Below are positions 6,683-14,514 of a DNA stretch of 35,228 nt, piece by piece (position 1 is the stretch's first letter; each line of letters begins with the position of its first letter). Below the pieces are notes generated by a model. The model was not told the origin of the DNA and made no database searches. It saw only the letters and a list, made by a program, of their open reading frames with translations. Both the position numbers and the translations under genes were made by a program. This stretch comes from an uncultured Pirellulaceae bacterium (GTDB lineage Bacteria; Planctomycetota; Planctomycetia; Pirellulales; Pirellulaceae): positions 1-35,228 of the forward strand of contig CALFWL010000090.1 in NCBI GenBank assembly GCA_937928215.1. Direction: 5' to 3'.

Positions 6683-8959
6683 CTAAGAGCTGAAGTTCTG
6701 ATTGATCCACCACCATAATCTCGCTCCCAACGAACGATAACCGGTGAACAAGCGGGCTTCTCCGCTGAGGCCGATCTTCAGTGTCTGGTCGTGCTGCTGG
6801 AGTGGCGCCCGAGCGTAGAATTGAATTTCGTCCAGTTGGTAGGCTGCGACCATCTCGGCGACTAGATCGGGGATTCGCCTGGCTGCGTTAGGATCAATCT
6901 CAGGGCGCTCGTAATCTTCCCGGTGAATCGACTGATCCGTTTCACCAAGTGCTTGAACTGTTGTTTCGAGCAATTCATCCGGCTGGGAATGCAACCTGAT
7001 TTTGACTTCCTGATCCTTGCCGGCAAACTTGATTTGATCTTCGCTGAGAAAAATAATTGCGTGCCACTGGCTCAGATCAGCCACTTCACAGAAACGCTGC
7101 CCTCGCATCGCCGCGACATTTTCATGGTTTCCGTGGAGCAACGGGAGTGCGTCGACCTTTTGAACGTCATCCGGTTGCTCGCCCGGATGTCGATAAGGAG
7201 TCGGCAACACGGTGCCTGCAATCGAGCTGGTGATTTCCAGTTTCTCTGATCGAGCCAAGTGTTCCTGGTGAAGCCGTCGAAGTTGAAGAAGTTCCGAGTT
7301 GAGTGTCGCGATTCGTTCCAGCAATTCGGGTGACGCGGATGTGCCACCGGTGATGGCCGCCAGACGCTCGCTCTCTTTTTCGGCGATCTTGCCAGCCGAT
7401 TCGTTCAGCGTCAGTTCTAGGTCGATGTTTTGAAGCTTCGCCAGCACCTGACCTGGTGCGACTTGCTCGCCCGGTTCCACTTCGCAGGACTCCAGCTGAC
7501 CGCTTTCTTCAACGTAAACGGTTTCCATCGCCTCGGGCAACACGACCAGTTGGCAACGCAAATGGTGGGGCAGCGGGACTGCTAGAATCAGCGTGACCAA
7601 GCCAATAAGGGCGGCTAGGATCGTAAAGAAACGTAACTTTTTCACTTGATGCATCCGTCCGGGAACTGACATGTACTTGTATAGTTTGTAACCCGGCATC
7701 CCGACCATGCCGATCAGGGAAAACAAGGCGATTCCGGTTCCGATCGACTCCAAGCCGTAAGGCTCAAGCCAAGTGGTCAAAAAGTAGATGATGGAAAACA
7801 TGACAAACCATCGATAGCAGAATGCCGCGACGGTGAACGATGCGAACGCCCAAGGTCGGTTGGTCGGCATCAGTTGGTCATCGGGAATTTCGAGTCCCAG
7901 CCAGTGTCGCCCGAGCAAAGTCGTGAGTGCTTTGGTCGATTTTTGGTTGAGGTTCGGGATCTCAAGGAGGTCGCTGAGAATGTAGTATCCGTCAAACCGG
8001 AGCAGCGGGTTACCGTTGAATAGAATCGTACTGATGGAGCTGACCAACATTACTCGAATGGCAAGTTCTTGGACCAACCCTGGTTGGACGAACCACCAGA
8101 TGAACGTCGCGATCGTCGCGAGGATGACCTCGACGTACATCCCGGCGGCCCCGATGGCTGCACGATGCCATTTATTGTTCAATCGCCAGCTGTCGGAAAC
8201 GTTGCAATACAGGCAAGGCGTCAGCACCAGCAGCATGAATCCGATCTCATGGCACTCGCCCCCCAATCGTTTACAGGAAAGTCCGTGACCGAACTCGTGC
8301 ATGATTTTGGTCACAGCAAGGACGACGACCATCAAGTACCACTGGCTGGGATCGAACAACTGCTCAAACCCAGGCAGTCTTGACTGAAACGCGGTCCAGT
8401 TCATCAACACCGACAGTAAAGCGATCGACGCCATGATTGCCACGAAGATGGCAGCGGCTGGAGTGAAAATCCACCAAGTGTATTTGATCAGCCAGTTCAG
8501 GACACCTTCCGGGTCAACGCCTTTCCAGCGGATGGCCAAGATGTTGGAGAATGTTCCGAACAATTCCATGCGGCGATTCTTATCGCCACGTTTCATTAGT
8601 TCCCTGCCCTGACCCGGCACATTGGCAGTGACTAGGCTATCCTGGTGAAATCGAGTAAGCAGTTGTTGCAAATCATTGCGAGTGATTCGTTTCGGCGCGT
8701 ACTCGGCGTGGTAGGCGTCCTGAAGCGAGTCAATGGTCTGGTGCCCGTCGAGCAGTTTCAGCAGATAGAACACTTGCGGCGGAAGCTGGAAATACTTCTG
8801 CCCGAGCGGTTCTTTGATGACCCAGTATTCAACGCCTTGGTAGGTTTGTCTGTCGAAAGTCAGGTCGGGCCGCATCTTCATCTGCACCAGCGGGCCGGCC
8901 GGAGGTGCGGTCTTGACCGGTTGAGCGCCGGGTTGATCGGGATATTTGATGAGCGACAA
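6683..8959 (-). CDS. PqqD-like / M50 site-2 protease / HlyD fusion membrane protein
   Basis: A 758-aa polytopic protein joining three modules. Residues about 35-110 resemble a PqqD-type winged helix (FQLPPQVFYLLKLLDG, then a helical segment), the fold used as RiPP recognition element. Residues about 155-470 form an M50 intramembrane metalloprotease: HEFGH at 221-225 binds zinc, and NPLLRFDGYY supplies the distal ligand Asp323; six or more membrane helices surround these. Residues about 480-740 are an HlyD-like adaptor: a split biotinyl/lipoyl domain (ESGQLESCEVEPGEQVAPGQ), an alpha-hairpin coiled coil (about 545-595) and a beta-barrel part. Catalytic residues are intact. The start is ambiguous: TTG 8959 at the edge of a heptamer repeat, or ATG 8881 (residue 27). 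It follows the GAF/HlyD gene after 207 nt. Function in processing plus export is inferred. Confidence 0.88.
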   Translation of the reverse strand: MSLIKYPDQPGAQPVKTAPPAGPLVQMKMRPDLTFDRQTYQGVEYWVIKEPLGQKYFQLPPQVFYLLKLLDGHQTIDSLQDAYHAEYAPKRITRNDLQQLLTRFHQDSLVTANVPGQGRELMKRGDKNRRMELFGTFSNILAIRWKGVDPEGVLNWLIKYTWWIFTPAAAIFVAIMASIALLSVLMNWTAFQSRLPGFEQLFDPSQWYLMVVVLAVTKIMHEFGHGLSCKRLGGECHEIGFMLLVLTPCLYCNVSDSWRLNNKWHRAAIGAAGMYVEVILATIATFIWWFVQPGLVQELAIRVMLVSSISTILFNGNPLLRFDGYYILSDLLEIPNLNQKSTKALTTLLGRHWLGLEIPDDQLMPTNRPWAFASFTVAAFCYRWFVMFSIIYFLTTWLEPYGLESIGTGIALFSLIGMVGMPGYKLYKYMSVPGRMHQVKKLRFFTILAALIGLVTLILAVPLPHHLRCQLVVLPEAMETVYVEESGQLESCEVEPGEQVAPGQVLAKLQNIDLELTLNESAGKIAEKESERLAAITGGTSASPELLERIATLNSELLQLRRLHQEHLARSEKLEITSSIAGTVLPTPYRHPGEQPDDVQKVDALPLLHGNHENVAAMRGQRFCEVADLSQWHAIIFLSEDQIKFAGKDQEVKIRLHSQPDELLETTVQALGETDQSIHREDYERPEIDPNAARRIPDLVAEMVAAYQLDEIQFYARAPLQQHDQTLKIGLSGEARLFTGYRSLGARLWWWINQNFSS

Positions 8960-8963
8960 AGTA

Positions 8964-8991
8964 GTTTTCGGTTTTCGGTTTTCGGTTTTCG
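8964..8991. repeat. Four tandem GTTTTCG heptamers
   Basis: Four perfect copies of GTTTTCG lie directly upstream (on the minus strand) of the TTG start of the M50/HlyD gene. Together with the following 24-nt direct repeat they form a low-complexity spacer between two genes of one apparent operon. Copy number could vary between strains. Confidence 0.85.
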
Positions 8992-9006
8992 GTGTTGGGC
9001 TTGGGG

Positions 9007-9055
9007 TTTTCGGGAGGGGAAGGCTCTGTCATTTTCGGGAGGGGAAGGCTCCGTC
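9007..9055. repeat. Two direct copies of a 24-nt intergenic repeat
   Basis: Copies at 9007-9030 and 9032-9055 share TTTTCGGGAGGGGAAGGCTC and differ at a single base near the end (CTGTC versus CCGTC). A further pair, GGGTACAGG at 9071-9079 and 9092-9100, follows. The whole 207-nt spacer between the two HlyD-type genes is built of such repeats and I see no gene in it. Confidence 0.8.
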
Positions 9056-9166
9056 CGCCCCACTGAAAATGGGTACAGGTGAAAGTTGACAGGGTACAGG
9101 ATCTTGTGTTCGGTTTGACGCCTGAGGTCTTGCGTCTGCCGCCTGAATCCTGCCGCCCCTAAACCC

Positions 9167-11203
9167 TCAAAACAAAACTTTTGTCCGGACCCAGTCGTAG
9201 ACTTGATAGAAGCACCAGTACCATAGTTTCACTTCGCCGCATGAAACGCGAGCGGTTACGCCGGCACCGGGACGCAGTTCGCTCAGTTCATCCGGGTTCG
9301 CCCTGGCAGTCGCTCGAAACTCAGGAATGCCTTGGTCTGAAGGTTCGGCCCGGCTGGCAAGCTCCGTCAAGCTCGCATTCAGCCGAAGATTTGGATTCGT
9401 CTCGACAATGAAGCTAACATCCAAGGGCTTGTCCTCTGACTCCACGATGGCCCGGTTGATGTAACCGATTTTGTTTTGAGGAACTTTCAGCTCCAGCTGC
9501 CAATCGCCCTGCAGGTCGTCGACGGCAAGGACCGCTTGGTTGGCAGCCACGGGCAAACCGGGCAGCCGCCGTTTGGCGTCCCAAGTCACGACGGTACCGT
9601 CAATGGGAGCGTACAGGTTCAGGCGTTCTTTTTTCAGGTCGATCAAGCGCTGCTGGTCGATCAGGTTGGTTTTTCGTTTCTGATAAAGCTGCAACGTGCT
9701 GGTGACTTCCTGCATCTCAGCCGGATCATCAAAGCCTCGGGCCAGTTGATACTCGACCGATCGAATCTGCTGATCGAGCGTGATTAAACGGCCCTCGATG
9801 TCCTTCATCTGCAACTCAAGTTCCGGGCTGCGAAGCTCCAGTAACAGATCGCCTTGCTGCACGTTTGCGCGATTTCCCACGTGGACGGTTTCGACGATGC
9901 CTTCGGTCTGAGCAAAAATCGTACGTCGATTGGTTGGTTGCATCACGCCATCGACCTTCATCTCCAGATCCATCGGCCAGAACAGCATCGCCAGCGTCAG
10001 CAGTGCTAGGGCGACCAGCCCTGTCATCGTTTTGGCGAAATGATCTTGGAACAGAACTTTCTGGAGCCAGCCCATTCGCTTCCAAATAGGAAGCATGAAG
10101 ATTTCGCCATGCTGGCGAGCGTTTTCCAAAGCCAGTTGCGATTGGCCGACAATCAGTTTTGTGTCTTCTTCGATTGAGCCTTCGACCACGTCCTGATCGA
10201 AGTACTCGATGATCAACGCGCCCAATTTTTTTGGCTTTTTCTTGCGCCGACTTTTCATTTCAAGGTCAGGCGTTTCGGGCGGTTTCGCAAATAATGGCAA
10301 TACGACCAACGTGCGACTGTGAGCTTCATCCAAGTAGTCGTTGATTTTTCGGGCAACTTCCGGAGCGATCCCAGTGGTGTCTCCAAGGATCCAGAACGGG
10401 GCGTCCGCGCTAACGCTGGCCGTTGCAATTTTGCCCAGCTTTTTCACCACGTTGGCGCGGTTGTCGAATTTGTCTTGACTGCTGATCGCCAAAACCTTGC
10501 AGCGAGAACCGTTCCACCTAGCGACGCTGACGCGATCACACTTGAGCAGCCTGCGGGCTTCGTTTGCGATGGAGTACGCCGTTTCCTTGAAGTCGATCGA
10601 GCTGTGGGTTTCGTTGATGAAGTCCAGGCGTTCTGACCATGCGTCTGCGTGTTGGCTGAGTCTGGCCAGGTCCTGCTGCTCGTGCCACCGTTGAAACAGT
10701 TGCGAAACCTGGCTGAGGAAACGCAGGTAGCCGTCCTTCGCTTGCGCGCTGACGTTGCCGCGTTGCAGTAACTCCATCGCACCGTGACATTCTTTATTGC
10801 GATCATGAATCGGAGCCATCAGCAGCAGAAACGGTGGTTTTGCCTCGGCAGGGTTCTCAACGAACGCACTGCTGTCGATGCTTAATGGCTCGGCCGACTG
10901 CACGACCTTCATCAGTGCTCGCGAGTGTTGCTCATTTTCGGCTGACAGGACACTGCTGGCCAGCGAACTGGGGGATTCGCCCGATTTGTGCGTAATCACC
11001 GGGCCTTGGTTCCCGTTGACCTGCCACAGTGCGGCTCCAAACGCGCCGGTGATGTTGACGATCTGTTCCAAGACGGTGTTGCTGAACTTGTCGAAGTCCG
11101 CCTCCGAGCTTGCCAGTTCGCTTAGTTGCCGCACGGTTTGGCGGACCTCGTCACGGATTTCGTTCTGGGATCGTCCGCGTTGCGTTGTTTCGCCAGTTGA
11201 CAT
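9167..11203 (-). CDS. Tandem-GAF domain HlyD-type membrane adaptor
   Basis: A 678-aa protein with an unusual plan. The N-terminal 370 residues are predicted cytoplasmic and contain two GAF-like domains (about 30-165 and 200-365), folds that bind small ligands or act as sensors, joined by a helical linker. A Lys/Arg-rich patch (SRRKKKPKK) lies inside the second GAF. A single membrane helix (about 390-410) leads to an HlyD-like periplasmic part: a lipoyl half-motif (AQTEGIVETVHVGNRANVQQ), a coiled-coil hairpin (about 455-525), the second lipoyl half (LYAPIDGTVVTWD) and a beta-barrel. HlyD/EmrA-type adaptors link an inner-membrane pump to an outer-membrane channel. ATG 11203 lies 31 nt after the toxin stop, so co-transcription is likely. 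Coupling a cytoplasmic sensor to the adaptor is inferred; ligand and partner are unknown. Confidence 0.87.
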   Translation of the reverse strand: MSTGETTQRGRSQNEIRDEVRQTVRQLSELASSEADFDKFSNTVLEQIVNITGAFGAALWQVNGNQGPVITHKSGESPSSLASSVLSAENEQHSRALMKVVQSAEPLSIDSSAFVENPAEAKPPFLLLMAPIHDRNKECHGAMELLQRGNVSAQAKDGYLRFLSQVSQLFQRWHEQQDLARLSQHADAWSERLDFINETHSSIDFKETAYSIANEARRLLKCDRVSVARWNGSRCKVLAISSQDKFDNRANVVKKLGKIATASVSADAPFWILGDTTGIAPEVARKINDYLDEAHSRTLVVLPLFAKPPETPDLEMKSRRKKKPKKLGALIIEYFDQDVVEGSIEEDTKLIVGQSQLALENARQHGEIFMLPIWKRMGWLQKVLFQDHFAKTMTGLVALALLTLAMLFWPMDLEMKVDGVMQPTNRRTIFAQTEGIVETVHVGNRANVQQGDLLLELRSPELELQMKDIEGRLITLDQQIRSVEYQLARGFDDPAEMQEVTSTLQLYQKRKTNLIDQQRLIDLKKERLNLYAPIDGTVVTWDAKRRLPGLPVAANQAVLAVDDLQGDWQLELKVPQNKIGYINRAIVESEDKPLDVSFIVETNPNLRLNASLTELASRAEPSDQGIPEFRATARANPDELSELRPGAGVTARVSCGEVKLWYWCFYQVYDWVRTKVLF

Positions 11204-11234
11204 AAAGGGTTCCGGTCCGGAAAAAGCACAATGG

Positions 11235-11519
11235 TTATGAGGAAGTCACGTCTTGGCTGCCGCCTACGATTCGCAACACTTCGATCCCGTTTTCGACAGG
11301 ACGAAAAAGAATAATGTAACGGCCAACCGATGAGCTTCGGACGCCCGGGCCCAAGTCGGGGCGGGCAGTTGCCGCGGTTGGCATTCCTGCCAATAACTCA
11401 CATTTTTCTTTGATCCGTTTGCCCCAAGTTTGAGCCGCAACAGGTTTGTCCGCAGCAATGTAGTCGATGATTTGGTCGAGTTCGGCTTCGGCTCGCAGCG
11501 AAAACTTGAGCGTGGGCAT
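11235..11519 (-). CDS. ParE/RelE-superfamily toxin
   Basis: A 94-aa toxin-like protein of the ParE branch of the RelE/ParE superfamily; ParE proteins poison DNA gyrase, RelE proteins cut mRNA. It shows the family layout: an N-terminal strand (TLKFSLRAEAEL), a helix (DQIIDYIAAD), a second helix (WGKRIKEKCELLAGMP), and the strands GRYIILFRP and IEVLRIVGGSQDV. RelE catalytic residues are not obvious, hence the ParE lean. The start is ATG 11519, whose A is shared with the antitoxin's TGA stop (TGATG), a standard sign of translational coupling; an upstream ATG at 11531 would add four residues. It sits between a SecA-like gene and a GAF/HlyD gene, to which it has no evident functional tie. Confidence 0.85.
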   Translation of the reverse strand: MPTLKFSLRAEAELDQIIDYIAADKPVAAQTWGKRIKEKCELLAGMPTAATARPDLGPGVRSSSVGRYIILFRPVENGIEVLRIVGGSQDVTSS

Positions 11520-11746
11520 CAATCGGCCCATCCATGTTTTCGTTTTAGTTTTGCAAACACTTCCTTGCCATCAACGCTCATTCCAGCGTCCAATTGTTCG
11601 ATGCCCTCCTGAACCATCGCACGCAGGCGTTCCAGTTTGAGCAAACGAACCGCCTCGGATACGGCAGCCTCAGGAGACTCGAAGTGCCCTTCGGCGACCA
11701 ATTCTTCAAAGTATTGGGTTGTTTCGGTTGGTAGATTCAAGCTCAT
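11519..11746 (-). CDS. ParD-like ribbon-helix-helix antitoxin
   Basis: A 75-aa protein of the ParD/CopG type. Residues 1-45 match the ribbon-helix-helix DNA-binding unit (MSLNLPTETTQYFEELVAEG, then SPEAAVSEAVRLLKLE); the rest is a charged tail expected to wrap the toxin. Such antitoxins neutralise their partner and repress their own operon. ATG 11746 is chosen because GGAGG lies five bases upstream, one of the best ribosome sites in this window; a TTG at 11767 lacks such support. Stop and toxin start overlap as TGATG. A promoter-like sequence lies about 50 nt upstream, inside the gap after the SecA-like gene, so the pair can be expressed independently of that operon. Confidence 0.87.
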   Translation of the reverse strand: MSLNLPTETTQYFEELVAEGHFESPEAAVSEAVRLLKLERLRAMVQEGIEQLDAGMSVDGKEVFAKLKRKHGWAD

Positions 11747-11793
11747 TACATCCTCCGACAAACTCAAGTTGATCGACCCGTTTGCGCTGAACC

Positions 11794-11821
11794 ATTATAG
11801 GTCACCGTTTCCGGCTGAAAA
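11794..11821 (-). promoter_or_regulatory. Promoter-like sequence for the toxin-antitoxin pair
   Basis: On the minus strand TTTTCA (11821-11816) and a perfect TATAAT (11799-11794) are separated by 16 nt, upstream of the parD-like start at 11746. It lies in the 95-nt gap after the SecA-like stop. The -10 match is full and the -35 is 4 of 6. Confidence 0.5.
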
Positions 11822-11841
11822 CCTTTCAAACTTCGCAGACC

Positions 11842-13734
11842 CTACTCAAAGTTATCCAAAATCGGATCGAGGCCCATTTCTCGCTGGGATTTGGCCAGCA
11901 TCTTTTCGGTGTACATCAGGATTCGTCGCGATCGATAATGTTGCTTCTCCACCTTTTGCTGTGCTTTTTCGAACAGTCGAATCCAGTAGCTGGCTGTGCG
12001 GTCTTTACCGGTTGCACGCATGCGATCGGCCTTTTGTTTGCCAAATGCTGAATCCAGTAACTTATCTTCGGCGGCAATGTACAGCTGAACCGTGCCTGAA
12101 TCGCCCTGTCTGGCACAACGTCCAAACAGCTGGTGATCAATCCGGGCCGATTCGTGCATCTCGGTTCCGATCACGTGCATCCCGCCCAGCTCACGAACCG
12201 AGTCATCGATTTTGATGTCGGTCCCGCGACCGGCCATGTTGGTCGCGACGGTGATTTTTCCTTGCTCGCCGGCAGACGCCACGATATCGGCTTCGCGTTC
12301 GATCTGGCGAGCATTCAAGACTTCGTGTTCGATGCCGTCTCGTGTCAGTAGAGCCGAGAGTTGTTCCGACTTGGCGATCGAGCGTGTTCCGATCAGGATG
12401 GGCCGTCCGATGTCGTGTTGCTCTTTCACATCCGCGACGATCTGTTCGAATTTGTCCGCTTCATGGAACGAGTACTTGATCGGGTGGATGATGCGAATCC
12501 GTTTCTTATTAGTTGGAATGACCGTCACGCCCATGTGATAGATTTTTTTGAATTCACGCGATGAAGTGAAAGCCGTTCCCGTCATGCCGGCGATGTGAGC
12601 AAACCGACTGACGAAAGACTGGACGGTGATCTTGGCTTGGGTGTTTGTGTCCATCGTGATCTCGACGGACTCTTTGGCTTCGATCGCCTGATGGACACCG
12701 CGGCTCCAGCGCCGTCCCTCGCTGATTCGTCCGGTGGCTTCGTCCACGATTACAATTTCACCGTCGCGAACCACGTAGTCACGATCATGCTTGTAGTCGC
12801 GAAAGACCTGAATGGCTCGTTCCATGAAGTCGTACATTTCCAACAGTCCGACACCGGCCAATATCGGTGGTTTGGTAACTTCGCGAACCAAGGCGGTGCC
12901 TTCGGGCGTTAGGTCGACTTTGCGACGTTCTCGGTCGTACCAATAGTGATGTTCTTCTTCGAATTTTTCGGCGGCCATTGCCGACCACGTGTAAAGGGCT
13001 TTTTGTTGATCCTGAGTCTGTCCGTCTTCCGGAGCGGAAATGATCAAGGGCGTTCGCGCTTCATCGATCAGAATGCTGTCCGCTTCATCGATCAGCAGAA
13101 AATGAGGCGGCCGATGGACCGGCTTGGCTGTTGGAGCATCTGCGACCTCGCCCGCGCGACCTCCGTACCACAGCTCTCGCTGTTTCTGCTCGCGCTGCCC
13201 CGAGTGATCGCGCAGGAAGTCGAAACCGAATTCTTTCATCGTTCCGTAAGTCACGCTGCACGCGTAAGCGGCCCGACGCTGCTCGCGCGACATGTCGGAC
13301 TGAATGACTCCAACCGTCAACCCGAGCGATTGATACAACGGTTGGAGCGACTCGGCGTCACGTCGAGCCAAGTAATCGTTGCTAGTCGCTAGGAGGGCTC
13401 CTCGACCGGCAAGCGCGTGGACGAACATGGGCAGAGTCGCGGTGAGTGTTTTTCCTTCACCGGTTTGCATCTGGGCCACGTGGCCGTGGCACATGGCTTC
13501 GCCACCTTTCAGCTGTACATCATAGTGCTGCATCTTCAGCTGACGTTTAGCTGCGACTTGGACCAGCGCAAACCCTCGCACGATCAGCGGCAAAACATCG
13601 TCGTGCTGACGAGACTCGAAGCCCAGATCCAACGCGATATCAGACAGTTGCGAATCGGTCAGCGACTCGTAAGCCGCAGCCTGTTTCTTGATTTGAGAAA
13701 CGGACGAACCAAGTTGGACTCTGGCGAAGTTCAC
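11842..13734 (-). CDS. SecA-like ATPase lacking wing, two-helix-finger and C-terminal regions
   Basis: A 630-aa protein clearly homologous to the SecA motor. Walker A is MQTGEGKT (89-96, Lys95), the Walker B region is LIDEADSILIDEARTPLI (214-231), the crosslinking domain follows, and the second RecA fold carries GMTGTA and GRGTDIKI. Roughly 25 extra residues precede Walker B. Bacterial SecA is usually 800-1100 aa. This one ends just after the point where the long scaffold helix begins (KAQQKVEKQHYRSRR), so the wing domain, the two-helix finger and the zinc tail are absent. It therefore looks like an ATPase core with crosslinking domain and is probably not the housekeeping SecA. The start is GTG 13734; an in-frame stop lies 21 nt upstream. 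It heads a leftward set with the toxin-antitoxin and HlyD-type genes. Whether the short form is natural or a truncation is discussed in the findings. Confidence 0.9.
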   Translation of the reverse strand: MNFARVQLGSSVSQIKKQAAAYESLTDSQLSDIALDLGFESRQHDDVLPLIVRGFALVQVAAKRQLKMQHYDVQLKGGEAMCHGHVAQMQTGEGKTLTATLPMFVHALAGRGALLATSNDYLARRDAESLQPLYQSLGLTVGVIQSDMSREQRRAAYACSVTYGTMKEFGFDFLRDHSGQREQKQRELWYGGRAGEVADAPTAKPVHRPPHFLLIDEADSILIDEARTPLIISAPEDGQTQDQQKALYTWSAMAAEKFEEEHHYWYDRERRKVDLTPEGTALVREVTKPPILAGVGLLEMYDFMERAIQVFRDYKHDRDYVVRDGEIVIVDEATGRISEGRRWSRGVHQAIEAKESVEITMDTNTQAKITVQSFVSRFAHIAGMTGTAFTSSREFKKIYHMGVTVIPTNKKRIRIIHPIKYSFHEADKFEQIVADVKEQHDIGRPILIGTRSIAKSEQLSALLTRDGIEHEVLNARQIEREADIVASAGEQGKITVATNMAGRGTDIKIDDSVRELGGMHVIGTEMHESARIDHQLFGRCARQGDSGTVQLYIAAEDKLLDSAFGKQKADRMRATGKDRTASYWIRLFEKAQQKVEKQHYRSRRILMYTEKMLAKSQREMGLDPILDNFE

Positions 13735-13986
13735 AAAGAGATTTACTTGTTGTCAGGTGATTGCTAGCAGGCGAAAGATCGAACGCGGACTTGCGCGAAG
13801 TGAATTGGCCTCTTGATCTTGAATTATACGCGAAGGTGGACGTTTGAGCGGCAGTTTTTCGGCGGCCTGCCGGACGTTTGCTCGATTTGTGACCGTCTGA
13901 AACGTTTTGTCGGGCAGAGCGTTGAGTTTCTCTTGAGTAACCTCGGGCAAATCGCTACGCTCCCCCGGCTTTTTGCAGGTTTTCAC

Positions 13987-14514
13987 ATGGCAGATTTCGA
14001 TTTCAAACGCAGCAGCAAGCGATGTTCGGTGACCGATCGCACATTTGCTCCAGGCGAGAAATATGTTTCGGCTTTGATTGAAGCTGACGACAACCTTGAA
14101 CGCTGCGACTTCAGCCTAGAAGAATGGAAGGAGCCACCGGAAAACTGTGTCGGGTGGTGGAGGACTCAGGTGCCCGAGGCGACCGAAGGCCGAATCTTTT
14201 GGGCTCCGGATGAGGTGCTGCTGAGCTACTTCGAACATCTGAGCCAGGCACCGGGTCACGAGGATGTGGCCTACGTGATGGCGTTGCTGATGGTGCGAAA
14301 GAAATTGTTCACGCTGGAGGAGTTTGTCGAATCGCCGTCCGGTCAGCGAATGGTCGTGCTCAACCGCCGAGCGAAGGAAACGTTGGAGGTCGACGTGATT
14401 GATTTGCCTCCCGATCGCTTGGCTGAGATTCAGACCGAGCTAGAAGAGAAACTTTTTACCGATCAGCCGCTTGATCTGGAAACTCCGGATGGAAACGACG
14501 AACTTGATGAATAA
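13987..14514 (+). CDS. Conserved-looking hypothetical protein, 175 aa
   Basis: An acidic protein that I do not recognise as a named family. It opens with FKRSSKRCSVTDRTFAPGEKYVSAL, reminiscent of a small zinc-ribbon-like or strand-rich start but with only three cysteines in all (13, 40, 54). A Trp-rich stretch follows (CVGWWRTQVP, about 54-63), then a helical segment with LLMVRKKLFTLEEF, and a Glu/Asp-rich tail. No signal peptide or membrane segment is seen, so it is probably cytoplasmic. ATG 13987 is preceded by GCAGG nine bases upstream; codons further upstream in frame do not look coding. Its stop overlaps the start of the lipoprotein gene by 8 nt, so the two are probably co-translated. 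Confidence 0.75.
   Translation: MADFDFKRSSKRCSVTDRTFAPGEKYVSALIEADDNLERCDFSLEEWKEPPENCVGWWRTQVPEATEGRIFWAPDEVLLSYFEHLSQAPGHEDVAYVMALLMVRKKLFTLEEFVESPSGQRMVVLNRRAKETLEVDVIDLPPDRLAEIQTELEEKLFTDQPLDLETPDGNDELDE

Noticed and set aside
11747-11841. Remnant of the missing SecA C-terminus between the SecA-like stop and the antitoxin
   Set aside because: Only 95 nt, which hold a promoter-like sequence; no SecA-like residues were recognised in any frame by eye.
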